From: Candidatus Marinarcus aquaticus
GTDB lineage: Bacteria > Campylobacterota > Campylobacteria > Campylobacterales > Arcobacteraceae
Assembly: GCF_004116335.1 (NCBI RefSeq)
Contig: NZ_PDKN01000007.1
Span: 1-64,000 of the forward strand
DNA length: 64,000 bases
Direction of reading: 5' to 3'
In this document: in pieces, positions 54,188 through 63,442 of the stretch
How positions within the stretch are numbered: position 1 is the stretch's first letter
Layout: the number at the start of each line of letters is the position of its first letter
Position numbers and translations under genes: made by a program
The notes under the pieces: model-generated
The model's database searches: none
What the model was told of the DNA's origin: nothing
What the model saw: the letters and a program-made list of their open reading frames with translations, nothing else

Positions 54188-56119
54188 TTACTTCGCAAAA
54201 CCAAATATAACGGCAATAACAATCAGTGCCGTTGCACCCAATGCCATGTTCGTTAATGCTTTAGACAGGTTACCTGTTTGAATTGGTCTGCTTGCCTCTC
54301 CTGTTTTCTGTACCATTTTCGCAATCGCATCAACCATGGTATCGATGACTTTAAGGTCAATCTCTTTCCATGAGAATTTACTCATTGCTAAATAGGGTTT
54401 ATTAATCACGTTTTCTAAAAAGTGTGGGATGTAGTATTGGTTGGCCAACAGTTTATAACAAAATCTGTTCTTCATGGCTTCCCCATAATACCCGCCATCT
54501 TTTTTGAATTTAAACACCGCAAATAAAATACCACCCAATGCCATGACTGTCGTAACAGCAATAAGCGTATAAAGTGTCGTATCACTCACGTGAATCTCTA
54601 ACTCCGGCAGTTTTTTAGTCACCATCTCTACAAACGGCGCTTTAAACCACCCTGCAATGATGGCTAAGACGGCTAATGGTGTCATTGCTGCAATCACAAA
54701 TGGATAAGTCTCATGTGGGTGATACCCTTTATCATGATATTTCTCTTCTCCGTGGAATACATACATCACAAGTCTAAATGAATAGAACGCAGTTAATCCA
54801 GCCGTTATCCAAAGCACTGCCCACATGATATAAGCATGGTGTCCAAAGGCCACTTCTAGGATTAAATCTTTTGAGAAGAACCCCGACAATGGGAAGATAC
54901 CTGCCAATGCAACTGAAGCAATCGTCATAATAATCGAGGTTGCTTTCATGTGTTTGTGCAATCCACCCATGTTTTTAATGTTGATTTCATCGTTCATGGC
55001 ATGCATCACATTCCCTGCACCTAAGAAAAGTACTGATTTAAAGAAAGCGTGCGTTGCAAGGTGAAACAGTGCCACCCAATATGCACCCAAACCAGCAGCT
55101 ACAAACATGTATCCTAACTGTGAAAGGGTAGAGAAGGCAATGATTTTTTTAATATTGGTTGCAACCAAGGCTTGTGAAGCTGCAAAAATTGCTACAAATG
55201 CCCCCAATGCCGCAATAAAGTACCCAACTTCAGGAACAACGGTGAAAATCTCATTGGCACGAATGACCAAATAGACCCCAGCAGTTACCATCGTTGCTGC
55301 GTGTATAAGTGCTGAAACTGGAGTAGGTCCTTCCATCGCGTTGGCCAACCATTGATTAAACGGGAACTGTGCTGATTTCCCCATTGCTCCAATGAATAAA
55401 AACACAGCAATCGCAATAATAAGCCCATGAGAAAGCGTTCCAATTTGTTCAAAAACCACATCATATTGAAGAGAACCTATGTTCCAGTAAATAAAGAAAA
55501 TCCCCACCAACATTCCAAGGTCAGCGACTCTGTTCATGATAAAAGCTTCATTCGCTGCATACGAAGGAGAGACTGATGAATAAGGAGAAAGTGTTGAGTA
55601 TGGGGTATTATAGATATCTTTGCTTCGTGCAATATCGGCTTTGTGATACCAAAAACCAATCAATCCCCAAGAACAAAGACCAACACCTTCCCATCCAATA
55701 AACAATCCTGCAAAGTTATCGGACATAACAAGAATCATCATGGAAAAAACGAAGGCTGAAAGCCATGCAAAAAATCTATTAAAACTCTTATCGTGATCCA
55801 TGTATCCAATAGAGTGAATGTGTACCATGGTTGAAACAATTGTTACAACCACCATCATGGTAACACTGACTTGATCCACCACAAATCCAAAGGGGATATC
55901 AAGGTTTCCTATCACAATCCAATCGAGCATTCGCACATGAAGAATGGTTTCCGTGGTAAAAATATGGAAAAGCAAGTTTAATGAAGCAATCATTGACGCA
56001 CCCAACATCGCAGAAGCAAACACTCCTGTGAACAATGTTTTTGTTTGGTTTGCAAACAGTGCTGCAACTAAAGAACCCACAAGCGGAGCAAAAAGAGCTA
56101 TATATAAATATTTTTCCAT
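54188..56119 (-). CDS. nuoL: NADH-quinone oxidoreductase subunit L
   Basis: The 643-residue distal membrane subunit has FIGWEGVGLCSWGLIGFWY, FPFNQWLANAMEGPTPVSAL and NIKKIIAFSTLSQLGYM, the core antiporter motifs. The long C-terminal part (about 440-643) contains further helices and the lateral helix that runs along the membrane arm. The length is normal for NuoL. It begins 2 bases after nuoK. Confidence 0.95.
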   Translation of the reverse strand: MEKYLYIALFAPLVGSLVAALFANQTKTLFTGVFASAMLGASMIASLNLLFHIFTTETILHVRMLDWIVIGNLDIPFGFVVDQVSVTMMVVVTIVSTMVHIHSIGYMDHDKSFNRFFAWLSAFVFSMMILVMSDNFAGLFIGWEGVGLCSWGLIGFWYHKADIARSKDIYNTPYSTLSPYSSVSPSYAANEAFIMNRVADLGMLVGIFFIYWNIGSLQYDVVFEQIGTLSHGLIIAIAVFLFIGAMGKSAQFPFNQWLANAMEGPTPVSALIHAATMVTAGVYLVIRANEIFTVVPEVGYFIAALGAFVAIFAASQALVATNIKKIIAFSTLSQLGYMFVAAGLGAYWVALFHLATHAFFKSVLFLGAGNVMHAMNDEINIKNMGGLHKHMKATSIIMTIASVALAGIFPLSGFFSKDLILEVAFGHHAYIMWAVLWITAGLTAFYSFRLVMYVFHGEEKYHDKGYHPHETYPFVIAAMTPLAVLAIIAGWFKAPFVEMVTKKLPELEIHVSDTTLYTLIAVTTVMALGGILFAVFKFKKDGGYYGEAMKNRFCYKLLANQYYIPHFLENVINKPYLAMSKFSWKEIDLKVIDTMVDAIAKMVQKTGEASRPIQTGNLSKALTNMALGATALIVIAVIFGFAK

Positions 56120-56121
56120 TT

Positions 56122-56421
56122 TTACCCCTTCATGCTTTGCAGTGTATCAAGGTTGATATCACCTCGTCGTTTGTACCATAAAATAAGTAATCCCAACCCT
56201 ACAGCCACTTCACTCGCCGCAATGGCAATGATAAAAAATGCAAACATTTGCCCCGTTAAGTCTTGGTGAAACTTTGAAACAGCCACCAAACCAATATTCA
56301 CTGCATTAAGCATGATTTCTGTTGAGAAAAACAGCATCAACAGGTTTTTCCTTCGAATCACCCCTACCAAACCAATGGCAAAAATAATAGCCGAGAGTAT
56401 TAAATAATCATTGAGTGTCAT
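56122..56421 (-). CDS. nuoK: NADH-quinone oxidoreductase subunit K
   Basis: The 99-residue protein has three membrane helices. MLFFSTEIMLNAVNIGLVA carries the conserved Glu in the second helix, and IAIAASEVAVGLGLLIL the one in the third. It links proton transfer between the arms of complex I. It overlaps nuoJ by 4 bases. Confidence 0.95.
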   Translation of the reverse strand: MTLNDYLILSAIIFAIGLVGVIRRKNLLMLFFSTEIMLNAVNIGLVAVSKFHQDLTGQMFAFFIIAIAASEVAVGLGLLILWYKRRGDINLDTLQSMKG

Positions 56422-56996
56422 TTGCTCCCCTTTGCCGTATTCTCTTCTTGTAGTGCATCAATTTCCTCTTCACTTAATTCACTTAAATTTGTATCCATTT
56501 TTTTACTTGCTAAAATAATCCCACCAATCATTGAAACCAGTAACATCACTGCTGCAACTTCAAATGGTATGAGGTATTTTGTAAACAGAACCACCCCAAC
56601 ATCTTGCACATTTCCATACTCAGGATGCACAGGATAGAGACCTTTTTGTGCATCTGCACCAATAAGTGGTGCCACAAAAATAATCACCACCAACAGTGCA
56701 ATCATTCCTGATAAAACAAATTTCAATCGTGGATTGGCAATTTTCTCTTTCACTTCTGACATGGAGTCAAAAAACATCATACCAAATGCATACAGTGCCA
56801 TCACTGCTCCTGTATAAACAACAATTTGTACAACTCCTAAAAAATCCGCATCCAATAAAAAAAAGAATGCAGAGATAAAAATCATACCCGCTGCCAGTGA
56901 GCTCAATGCATAGAGTGCATTATTGGTAAATACGGTTATTCCAAGCATTCCTATGGTTAAAAATGCAAACAGATAAAACGCTACGATTTCAAACAT
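56418..56996 (-). CDS. nuoJ: NADH-quinone oxidoreductase subunit J
   Basis: The 192-residue membrane protein has about five helices, with LGVVQIVVYTGAVMALYAFGMMFF typical of NuoJ. The C-terminus is acidic (LSELSEEEIDALQEEN) and soluble. It overlaps nuoK by 4 bases and follows nuoI by 10 bases. Confidence 0.94.
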   Translation of the reverse strand: MFEIVAFYLFAFLTIGMLGITVFTNNALYALSSLAAGMIFISAFFFLLDADFLGVVQIVVYTGAVMALYAFGMMFFDSMSEVKEKIANPRLKFVLSGMIALLVVIIFVAPLIGADAQKGLYPVHPEYGNVQDVGVVLFTKYLIPFEVAAVMLLVSMIGGIILASKKMDTNLSELSEEEIDALQEENTAKGSK

Positions 56997-57006
56997 GCTT
57001 CTCCTT

Positions 57007-57630
57007 TTAGTATGCCAATGGTGTTTTTTTCATTCGCTCATCTGCGTTAGGCGAAATGGCACCAAATCCATCATATTCTTGTTGATTTTTTAACTCATCC
57101 AATGGCGTTAAGAAATCCTCTTTGAGTCCAAAGTGTGCTCGTTGTTCACTGGCATTCTCATACCGTCCTCCATGAACAATGGCTAACTCTGGACACACTT
57201 CTGCACAATATCCACAGAAGATACATCGTCCCAAGTTAATCGAGTACTCTAAGACCTCTTTTCGTGAGTTTTCATCAATGCGCGTGTCCATTCGAATACA
57301 TTTAGAAATACAAATTTTTTCACACAATCCACACCCAATGCATCGGTTTTCTCCTGACTCTAAGAGTGCAAGCAGTTTATGTACCGCTCTGTATCGTGGT
57401 GAAATAGGCAGTTTTTCTGTAGGGTATTGAACCGTATGCATGTTGTTGTTAAACAGTGCCTCTTTCATGATCTTAAGTGTGATTTTCAATCCGCCAAAGA
57501 GTTCCCCTTTGATTGATCGTTTCATCACTTGTTTAAACTCTTCCCATCCTGTTTTAGGATAATCATCCTCTTGCACAAGCATATACTCTTGTGTTCCGAC
57601 GTTTCTCTCTTTTAAATCTTGTAAACTCAT
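57007..57630 (-). CDS. nuoI: NADH-quinone oxidoreductase subunit I (two 4Fe-4S clusters)
   Basis: The 207-residue ferredoxin-like subunit binds clusters N6a and N6b. The motifs are CIGCGLCEKICISKC (with its fourth Cys close to a Lys-Cys pair) and CIFCGYCAEVCPE. A basic amphipathic N-terminal third anchors it to the membrane arm. It passes electrons towards the quinone site. Start by ATG at 57630, 9 bases after nuoH. Confidence 0.95.
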   Translation of the reverse strand: MSLQDLKERNVGTQEYMLVQEDDYPKTGWEEFKQVMKRSIKGELFGGLKITLKIMKEALFNNNMHTVQYPTEKLPISPRYRAVHKLLALLESGENRCIGCGLCEKICISKCIRMDTRIDENSRKEVLEYSINLGRCIFCGYCAEVCPELAIVHGGRYENASEQRAHFGLKEDFLTPLDELKNQQEYDGFGAISPNADERMKKTPLAY

Positions 57631-57639
57631 ACCACGCTC

Positions 57640-58632
57640 CTAAAACATCATCACAAAACCAGTAATTAAGATATTAATTACTGCCAGTGGCATTAATATT
57701 TTCCAACATAACCACATCAATTGATCGGGTCGGATATGTGGCCATGATGCTCTTGTCCATAAGAAAAAGAAGATTAAGAACATCACTTTTAAAACAATTG
57801 CCAATCCACCTGGAATAAAATAAAAGTCGTTAAATCCACCTAAGAACATCAGTGAAATTAAGAAACAAACCGTAAATAAGTTGGCATACTCACCAATAAA
57901 AAACATTCCCCATCGCATACCAGAATACTCTGTTGCATACCCTGCAACAATCTCAGCTTCATGCTCAAGCAAGTCAAACGGTGTTCGGTTGGTTTCTGCA
58001 AAGCCTGCCATTACAAACAGAACAAAAGCCAACGGTTGTGACCAGATTAACCAGTCTGAAATCCCGCCTGCTTGGTAGTTGTTAATATCAATCAACGACA
58101 AACTTCCCACCATCATCAGTGGGGCTAAAATTGAAAGTCCCGAAACCACCTCATACGAAAGCAGTTGTATGGCGGTACGTGCTCCACCTAGAAGCGACCA
58201 CTTATTGGCACTGCTCATACCTGCTAACAGTGGACCATAAAGCCCAATTCCTGCCACACCCATCACAAACAGAACCCCAACGTTCACATCAGCAATAATC
58301 GGTCGTACGGTGTAGCCAAACATCTCAAACTCGGGGAAAAATGGCACAGCTGTCATGGCAATAAATGCTGTTGCTGCAGTAATAATTGGTGCAATCTTAA
58401 AAATAGGTTTCACCGCATTTGCAGGGATAAAATCCTCTTTACAAAAAAGTTTTGTACCATCGGCAATGAGTTGTAAAACCCCATGAGGCCCTACGTTCAT
58501 AGGTCCAAGTCTTCGTTGCATGAATGCTAAGATTTTTCTTTCAATATAGGTTGTAAATCCTGCTAATGCAGAAAACACTGCTAAAACAATGATGGCTTTA
58601 ACAATGGTTTCTATGATAATACTTGTTTCCAT
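57640..58632 (-). CDS. nuoH: NADH-quinone oxidoreductase subunit H
   Basis: The 330-residue membrane protein forms much of the quinone chamber. Diagnostic segments are ERKILAFMQRRLGPMNVGPHGVLQ, AGFAETNRTPFDLLEHEAEIVAGY and LWTRASWPHIRPDQLM. Eight or so membrane helices are present. It starts 3 bases after nuoG. Confidence 0.95.
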   Translation of the reverse strand: METSIIIETIVKAIIVLAVFSALAGFTTYIERKILAFMQRRLGPMNVGPHGVLQLIADGTKLFCKEDFIPANAVKPIFKIAPIITAATAFIAMTAVPFFPEFEMFGYTVRPIIADVNVGVLFVMGVAGIGLYGPLLAGMSSANKWSLLGGARTAIQLLSYEVVSGLSILAPLMMVGSLSLIDINNYQAGGISDWLIWSQPLAFVLFVMAGFAETNRTPFDLLEHEAEIVAGYATEYSGMRWGMFFIGEYANLFTVCFLISLMFLGGFNDFYFIPGGLAIVLKVMFLIFFFLWTRASWPHIRPDQLMWLCWKILMPLAVINILITGFVMMF

Positions 58633-58635
58633 ATC

Positions 58636-61092
58636 TTACACCTTCTTTATGGTTGCGCTGTTGTAACGACTGTTGGTAAAGAGTTGTTCTGTCTCTGAAT
58701 TTTTCTCAAAATAAGAGACATACGCAACTTCACCTTCAATTTGATTATCCACCGTTACATCTGCAATCACTTCTACGTTATTTGCACTGATGCTTACTTT
58801 GTCTCCACTTGCTAAAGAGAGGGTTTCAGCTAAACTTTCAGAGAGATACAAACCATTTTTATCATCGAGTTGTTTTGCTTTTGCTGTAAAGGCATTGAAT
58901 TGATTGATTGGATTGGCTTTATAAATCACACTGCTTGTTATCATCTCAATTTTTTCTAAGAAACTAAATGATGTCTCACACTCTAAAGAAGCAGCATTAA
59001 GCTCATAGCCTCGGTTTTGTGTTCGGTCATTTTTATACTCATTGGACAATTCATCAAACTCAATGGCTTTAAACCCTTGAGCAGTTGGTAAACTTTGAGT
59101 GTACTCAATGGTATATTCCACATCCTCTTCAAGCAATACATTGGCCAAATCATTCAAGACATATCCACCATATGGCAGTGCCACATTGGTTGGTACCACA
59201 CGTTTATCTAATGAAGTGAATGTTCCTTCTTGCTGATTGAGTGCTGGCATATCTAAGTTGCCATCACCTAAAGCACTTAACTCATAGTTGGCTTTTTCAT
59301 TGTACCCAATGGTGAAACCTTCTGCTTCATCATCAAGTTGACAAATAAGACTCACACCTAAAGTATTGGTTTGTGTTGGTACAACCATCACGTTAAACGG
59401 TGTATATTTCTCAATCATTCCACAAAGACGTGCCATGTTTTCACTTTTTGGATGAAAAATCACATCTTCTCCTACAATAAGTGCAAAGCTGTCTTTTTTA
59501 TCCAACATGGCATTGATGGTATCCAGAAGTGTCTCATCACTTCCAATAGAGTCCAACAGTTTTGTATACTCATACTCCACTTGCGTCTCTACTTTTTTAG
59601 GCACCATCTTCTTTACCTCTTTTTCTTCACCCGTTTCTTCATCTTTAACAATTTCAACGACTGTTTCTTTGATGGTTTCAGTGATGGTTTTAACTCGTTT
59701 CTCTTTTAAACTTGTCAAATAATCTGCCACATCTTGCGGTAAATCTTTGCCAAAGAGGTCTAAGAGTAAAAACAAAATTGCCTCTTCATTCATTGGTCGG
59801 TGTGCAATGGTTTCAATGGTTTTGCCCTTTTTCCCAAACCCTTCAATATGTGGATCTGCAATGGGGTGAAAATATAACCCTGCCCCTTTATTAAGTGTGA
59901 TGGCATTATTAAATGCATACTTCACACTTGGTGCATCCGATTTTAAGAATGACCCAACAGAAACCACAAAGTTTGCATTGTGAATATCTTCAAGTGTGGC
60001 ACTATAAAGTGAACTGCCACTGGCTTTGGCATATGCACTCATGAAGTTTTGGTATCGTTTTGCATCCTCATTGATGAGTTTTACACCCAATTTCTCTCGA
60101 AGTTTTTCTAAGATAAGTGCTTCTTCATTAGTAATATATGAGTTAAACTTGATGCTTTGAGCCTTTTTAAATGCGGCAATCGCCTCTTCAAATTGTGCTT
60201 CATCTTTACTTGCAGTTGTATTGGCAAAATCATAACCAAATCGCGTTGCACCATTTAAACTCGCATAATGGTGTTCATTAGTCACTCGATAAATGGTGGG
60301 GTTTTTATCTTCAATCGAGGTGTGTTTGACTTCATAATACATCAGAGAACAATCACTGGCATGTGGATTTGATGCAGGGATTTTTGTCAGCTCCCAAGAG
60401 TTTGAACGGTATTGGAAATCCGTACTTACAAGTGCTCCAACGGGGCACACAGAGATACACTCCCCACAATCAATACATTTATCCTCTTCAAAACCAATGA
60501 GTGATTTATTAAGTTTGTTCCACATCGCATACGCATCTTTTGGCATGCTCTCTTTATAGCTTTTATCTAAAGCCTCTGCCCCTCTTTTAACTGTGCTTAA
60601 TGCATTGGATCCGATCATATCTTTACATACGGTCACACACTTTTCACACACAATACACAACCCTGGGTCGTAGGTCATCACACCCCAATGAGCCGTTGGT
60701 CGATGCACGTCTTGTACAGCATAACTTTGTGAGTCTACTTTCATATAAAGTGTATTGTTTTGAAGTTCACAATCTCCACTTTGGTCACACACGCCACACT
60801 GTAAAGGGTGATTCACATCGTACACTTCCATGATAGCTCGTCGCTCTTTGGCAATGCTTTCAGTGACGGTTTTAACCCTCATTCCCTCTTTTACTTTGGC
60901 ATTACAGGCATACACCTGTTTTTCATCGGCTTCAACCAAACACAAACGACACGCTAAAGTGGGAGAACATCGTGTTAAGTAGCAAATTGCTGGAATATAA
61001 ATCCCATTTGCTCGTGCCACATTTAAAAGGTATTCACCCTCTTTTGCCTGACAGGTCTTTCCATCAATTGTTAACGTAATCATATCACTCAT
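58636..61092 (-). CDS. nuoG: NADH-quinone oxidoreductase subunit G (molybdopterin-oxidoreductase-like)
   Basis: The 818-residue iron-sulfur subunit has a 2Fe-2S site (Cys37, Cys48, Cys51, Cys63), a His-ligated 4Fe-4S site (His95, Cys99, Cys102, Cys108), and two further 4Fe-4S sites (Cys146/149/152/156 and Cys206/209/212/216). The large C-terminal part is molybdopterin-oxidoreductase-like but poorly conserved. A highly charged insertion at about residues 463-505 is unusual. The ATG at 61092 overlaps the upstream gene's stop; an ATG at 61083 is an alternative. Confidence 0.94.
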   Translation of the reverse strand: MSDMITLTIDGKTCQAKEGEYLLNVARANGIYIPAICYLTRCSPTLACRLCLVEADEKQVYACNAKVKEGMRVKTVTESIAKERRAIMEVYDVNHPLQCGVCDQSGDCELQNNTLYMKVDSQSYAVQDVHRPTAHWGVMTYDPGLCIVCEKCVTVCKDMIGSNALSTVKRGAEALDKSYKESMPKDAYAMWNKLNKSLIGFEEDKCIDCGECISVCPVGALVSTDFQYRSNSWELTKIPASNPHASDCSLMYYEVKHTSIEDKNPTIYRVTNEHHYASLNGATRFGYDFANTTASKDEAQFEEAIAAFKKAQSIKFNSYITNEEALILEKLREKLGVKLINEDAKRYQNFMSAYAKASGSSLYSATLEDIHNANFVVSVGSFLKSDAPSVKYAFNNAITLNKGAGLYFHPIADPHIEGFGKKGKTIETIAHRPMNEEAILFLLLDLFGKDLPQDVADYLTSLKEKRVKTITETIKETVVEIVKDEETGEEKEVKKMVPKKVETQVEYEYTKLLDSIGSDETLLDTINAMLDKKDSFALIVGEDVIFHPKSENMARLCGMIEKYTPFNVMVVPTQTNTLGVSLICQLDDEAEGFTIGYNEKANYELSALGDGNLDMPALNQQEGTFTSLDKRVVPTNVALPYGGYVLNDLANVLLEEDVEYTIEYTQSLPTAQGFKAIEFDELSNEYKNDRTQNRGYELNAASLECETSFSFLEKIEMITSSVIYKANPINQFNAFTAKAKQLDDKNGLYLSESLAETLSLASGDKVSISANNVEVIADVTVDNQIEGEVAYVSYFEKNSETEQLFTNSRYNSATIKKV

Positions 61093-61901
61093 TATGCATC
61101 AACCTTTTCAATCTTTACTTGTTTATATCGGTAATCAAGTTCATTTACCCCTGCGTCATTACACAGTGCAACCATCCCTTGTAAATTTGTATCGAGTTTA
61201 AATTTTTTTTGTATCTTACTGGAACCAAATACGATACTCACTTGGTCATTGTCGTTCACTTTTGCAATACGCGCAAACGAGCTTCCCCCTACTAAATACT
61301 CTTTTGAGGAGTATGTATTGGCATAAATAGCCACACCATTAAACGAATCCAACTCCTCAACCTCTTCAAGAGTTTCATCGCTTTCATTGATTGTTTCAAT
61401 TAAACTTGGTGTGGCACCCAAGACAGTCACAGCAAACTGGCTGTATTGGTTTAAAGCGTTTAATAACTTCATGATATTTTGTGCCTTGCTGTGACCAAAT
61501 AGATCCGTACTTACAACCAAAGTTGGTGTTGAAGCTTGATTGTATGCAGTTTGCATCTGCTCAAACTCCTCTTCTCCCACACTTGATTCTGCACTTAAAT
61601 ACCCCACATCCAAGTCATCAATAAATGCTTGAACTTCGAAAGAGCACCCTTGTGCAAAAAACTCTAAAAGAAGTGCACAAATTCCCTCTTCACTTCCTAC
61701 TTCATACTTGCTGTATTGTGAAAATTTAATTGCATCACTTTTATAATCCATGGGATTCATATAAGCAATATAACCTTCACATTTTGCCAATGCCTCTTGA
61801 AGTGCCTTGTTTAAAAACAGAGGTTCTCCTAAAACAAGGACAAAATCACTTTGAGCAAGTGAGGACAAATCTGTTTGAATGATGTTACTCAATTTATTCA
61901 T
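61092..61901 (-). CDS. Campylobacterota-type complex I subunit in the nuoF position (Cj1574-like)
   Basis: The 269-residue protein takes the nuoF place but has no FMN- or NADH-binding motifs and no Cys cluster of NuoF. SDFVLVLGEPLFLNKAL resembles part of the NuoG-type C-terminal domain. This replacement is known in Campylobacter, where complex I takes electrons from a reduced flavodoxin or ferredoxin instead of NADH. I chose ATG 61901 (MNKLSNIIQTD), which overlaps the upstream stop by 8 bases, over a frame extended to 61970. Confidence 0.85.
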   Translation of the reverse strand: MNKLSNIIQTDLSSLAQSDFVLVLGEPLFLNKALQEALAKCEGYIAYMNPMDYKSDAIKFSQYSKYEVGSEEGICALLLEFFAQGCSFEVQAFIDDLDVGYLSAESSVGEEEFEQMQTAYNQASTPTLVVSTDLFGHSKAQNIMKLLNALNQYSQFAVTVLGATPSLIETINESDETLEEVEELDSFNGVAIYANTYSSKEYLVGGSSFARIAKVNDNDQVSIVFGSSKIQKKFKLDTNLQGMVALCNDAGVNELDYRYKQVKIEKVDA

Positions 61902-62199
61902 CCTCATCATCGTCAGCAACAACTGCTTTTGCAGGTGGCTCTTCTTCTGCTTTAACACGTGGCGTATCATCTTTTACTTTTTTAACCACAACCGTCCAGT
62001 CAACTTCGTTGAATTTCAGTGAGTTCATCAACGTATAGTCATTTTCATACACCACATCAGCCACTTTTTGGATGGGGCTAAAATCCCCAATTTCAAACAA
62101 AAATATTGCATTTTCATTGGGTGCAATCTCTTTGTCCATCAACTCAAGCAAACGGTCATAAAAATTATCTTTTAATGGTCTTAAATCAAATCGTTTCAT
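61894..62199 (-). CDS. Campylobacterota-type complex I subunit in the nuoE position (Cj1575-like)
   Basis: The 101-residue protein begins MKRFDLRPLKDNFYDRLLELM and ends in an acidic Glu/Asp/Ala tail. It has none of the four Cys that bind the 2Fe-2S cluster in NuoE. It lies between nuoD and the nuoF-position gene, as Cj1575 does in C. jejuni. It probably belongs to the modified electron-input module. Confidence 0.84.
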   Translation of the reverse strand: MKRFDLRPLKDNFYDRLLELMDKEIAPNENAIFLFEIGDFSPIQKVADVVYENDYTLMNSLKFNEVDWTVVVKKVKDDTPRVKAEEEPPAKAVVADDDEDE

Positions 62200-62211
62200 T
62201 TCTGTCTTTGC

Positions 62212-63441
62212 CTATCTGTCGATTTCACCAAAGACGATGTTCAAGTTACCAATGAGTGTAACAACATCCGCCAATTGATGTCCTGGTAGTAAATCTTCAA
62301 GTAACCCTGTGTGCCAAAATGATGGTGCACGAAGCTTCATTTTGTATGCGTATGGAGAACCATCACTGACAATCATAAAACCTAACTCCCCTTTTGGAGA
62401 CTCGGTTGCCACATAAACTTCCCCTTTAGGTGGTCGCATCCCTTGAGTTACAAGTACAAAGTGTTGCATTAAAGAGTAGTTTTGCGTCATGATGTCCTCT
62501 TTAGGAGCGGAGATATACTCAGGTGCGTGTGCCATCAGTTGTGGTTCACTTGTCTTATACATAGAAATAAGCTGTCGTAAAATTTTTGATGACTCTCTCA
62601 TCTCTTGCATGTAGCACTTATATCGTCCATATGCGTCACAGGTATTTGCGTATGGAATCTCAAAATCAAGCTCGGGATAGATTCCGTATGGCATCTCTTT
62701 TCGTAAATCCCATTTGAAACCACTTCCTCGTAATGCCACGCCTGAACATCCCCACGATTTTGCCAACTCAGGCGTGATGATTCCTACATTTTCTAAACGC
62801 ATTCGCCAAATTCTGTTCTCTGTTAAGAGACCTTCATACTTGTCAACCTCTTCAGATAAGATTTTTAAAAATTTCTCTAAGTCTTCACACCATGAAGCAG
62901 GAAGATCTAAAGGCACGCCTCCAATTCTTACTGCACTGTGTGTGAGTCGCGCTCCACAATAGTCTTCCATTAAGTCCATGGCAAATTCACGCTCTCTAAA
63001 AGCATAAAGGAAAATCGACATTGCTCCCACATCCAATGCGTGTGTTGCCAACCAGAAAAGGTGAGAGATGATACGATTGAGCTCTAAAAGCATGGTTCGA
63101 ATGATTTCTGCTCGTCGTGGTGCTTCAATACCAAGCAGTTTTTCAACGGCCAATGCAAACCCGTAGTTGTTTGAAGTAGACGCAATATAGTCCATACGGT
63201 CTGTTGTAGGTAAGAACTCGTTGTACATCATATTCTCACCCATTTTCTCCATACCACGGTGCAGATAGCCTACCGAAGGTACGGCTTTTACAATCTCTTC
63301 ACCTTGAAGTTCAAGTATGAGTCGTAATTGACCGTGTGCGGATGGGTGTTGTGGTCCAAAGTTGACCACCATCGTGTTGTCTTCACGCTCGAAGTTTAAG
63401 TTCTCAAAAAATGGTTTTAATCTGTTAACTTTTTGTTGCAT
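62212..63441 (-). CDS. nuoD: NADH-quinone oxidoreductase subunit D
   Basis: The 409-residue 49-kDa-type subunit helps form the quinone-reduction site. [18 protein letters not shown] carries the quinone-site His, and [41 protein letters not shown] and FGEIDR at the C-terminus are all typical. It follows nuoC by 1 base. Confidence 0.96.
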   Translation of the reverse strand: MQQKVNRLKPFFENLNFEREDNTMVVNFGPQHPSAHGQLRLILELQGEEIVKAVPSVGYLHRGMEKMGENMMYNEFLPTTDRMDYIASTSNNYGFALAVEKLLGIEAPRRAEIIRTMLLELNRIISHLFWLATHALDVGAMSIFLYAFREREFAMDLMEDYCGARLTHSAVRIGGVPLDLPASWCEDLEKFLKILSEEVDKYEGLLTENRIWRMRLENVGIITPELAKSWGCSGVALRGSGFKWDLRKEMPYGIYPELDFEIPYANTCDAYGRYKCYMQEMRESSKILRQLISMYKTSEPQLMAHAPEYISAPKEDIMTQNYSLMQHFVLVTQGMRPPKGEVYVATESPKGELGFMIVSDGSPYAYKMKLRAPSFWHTGLLEDLLPGHQLADVVTLIGNLNIVFGEIDR

Positions 63442-63442
63442 A

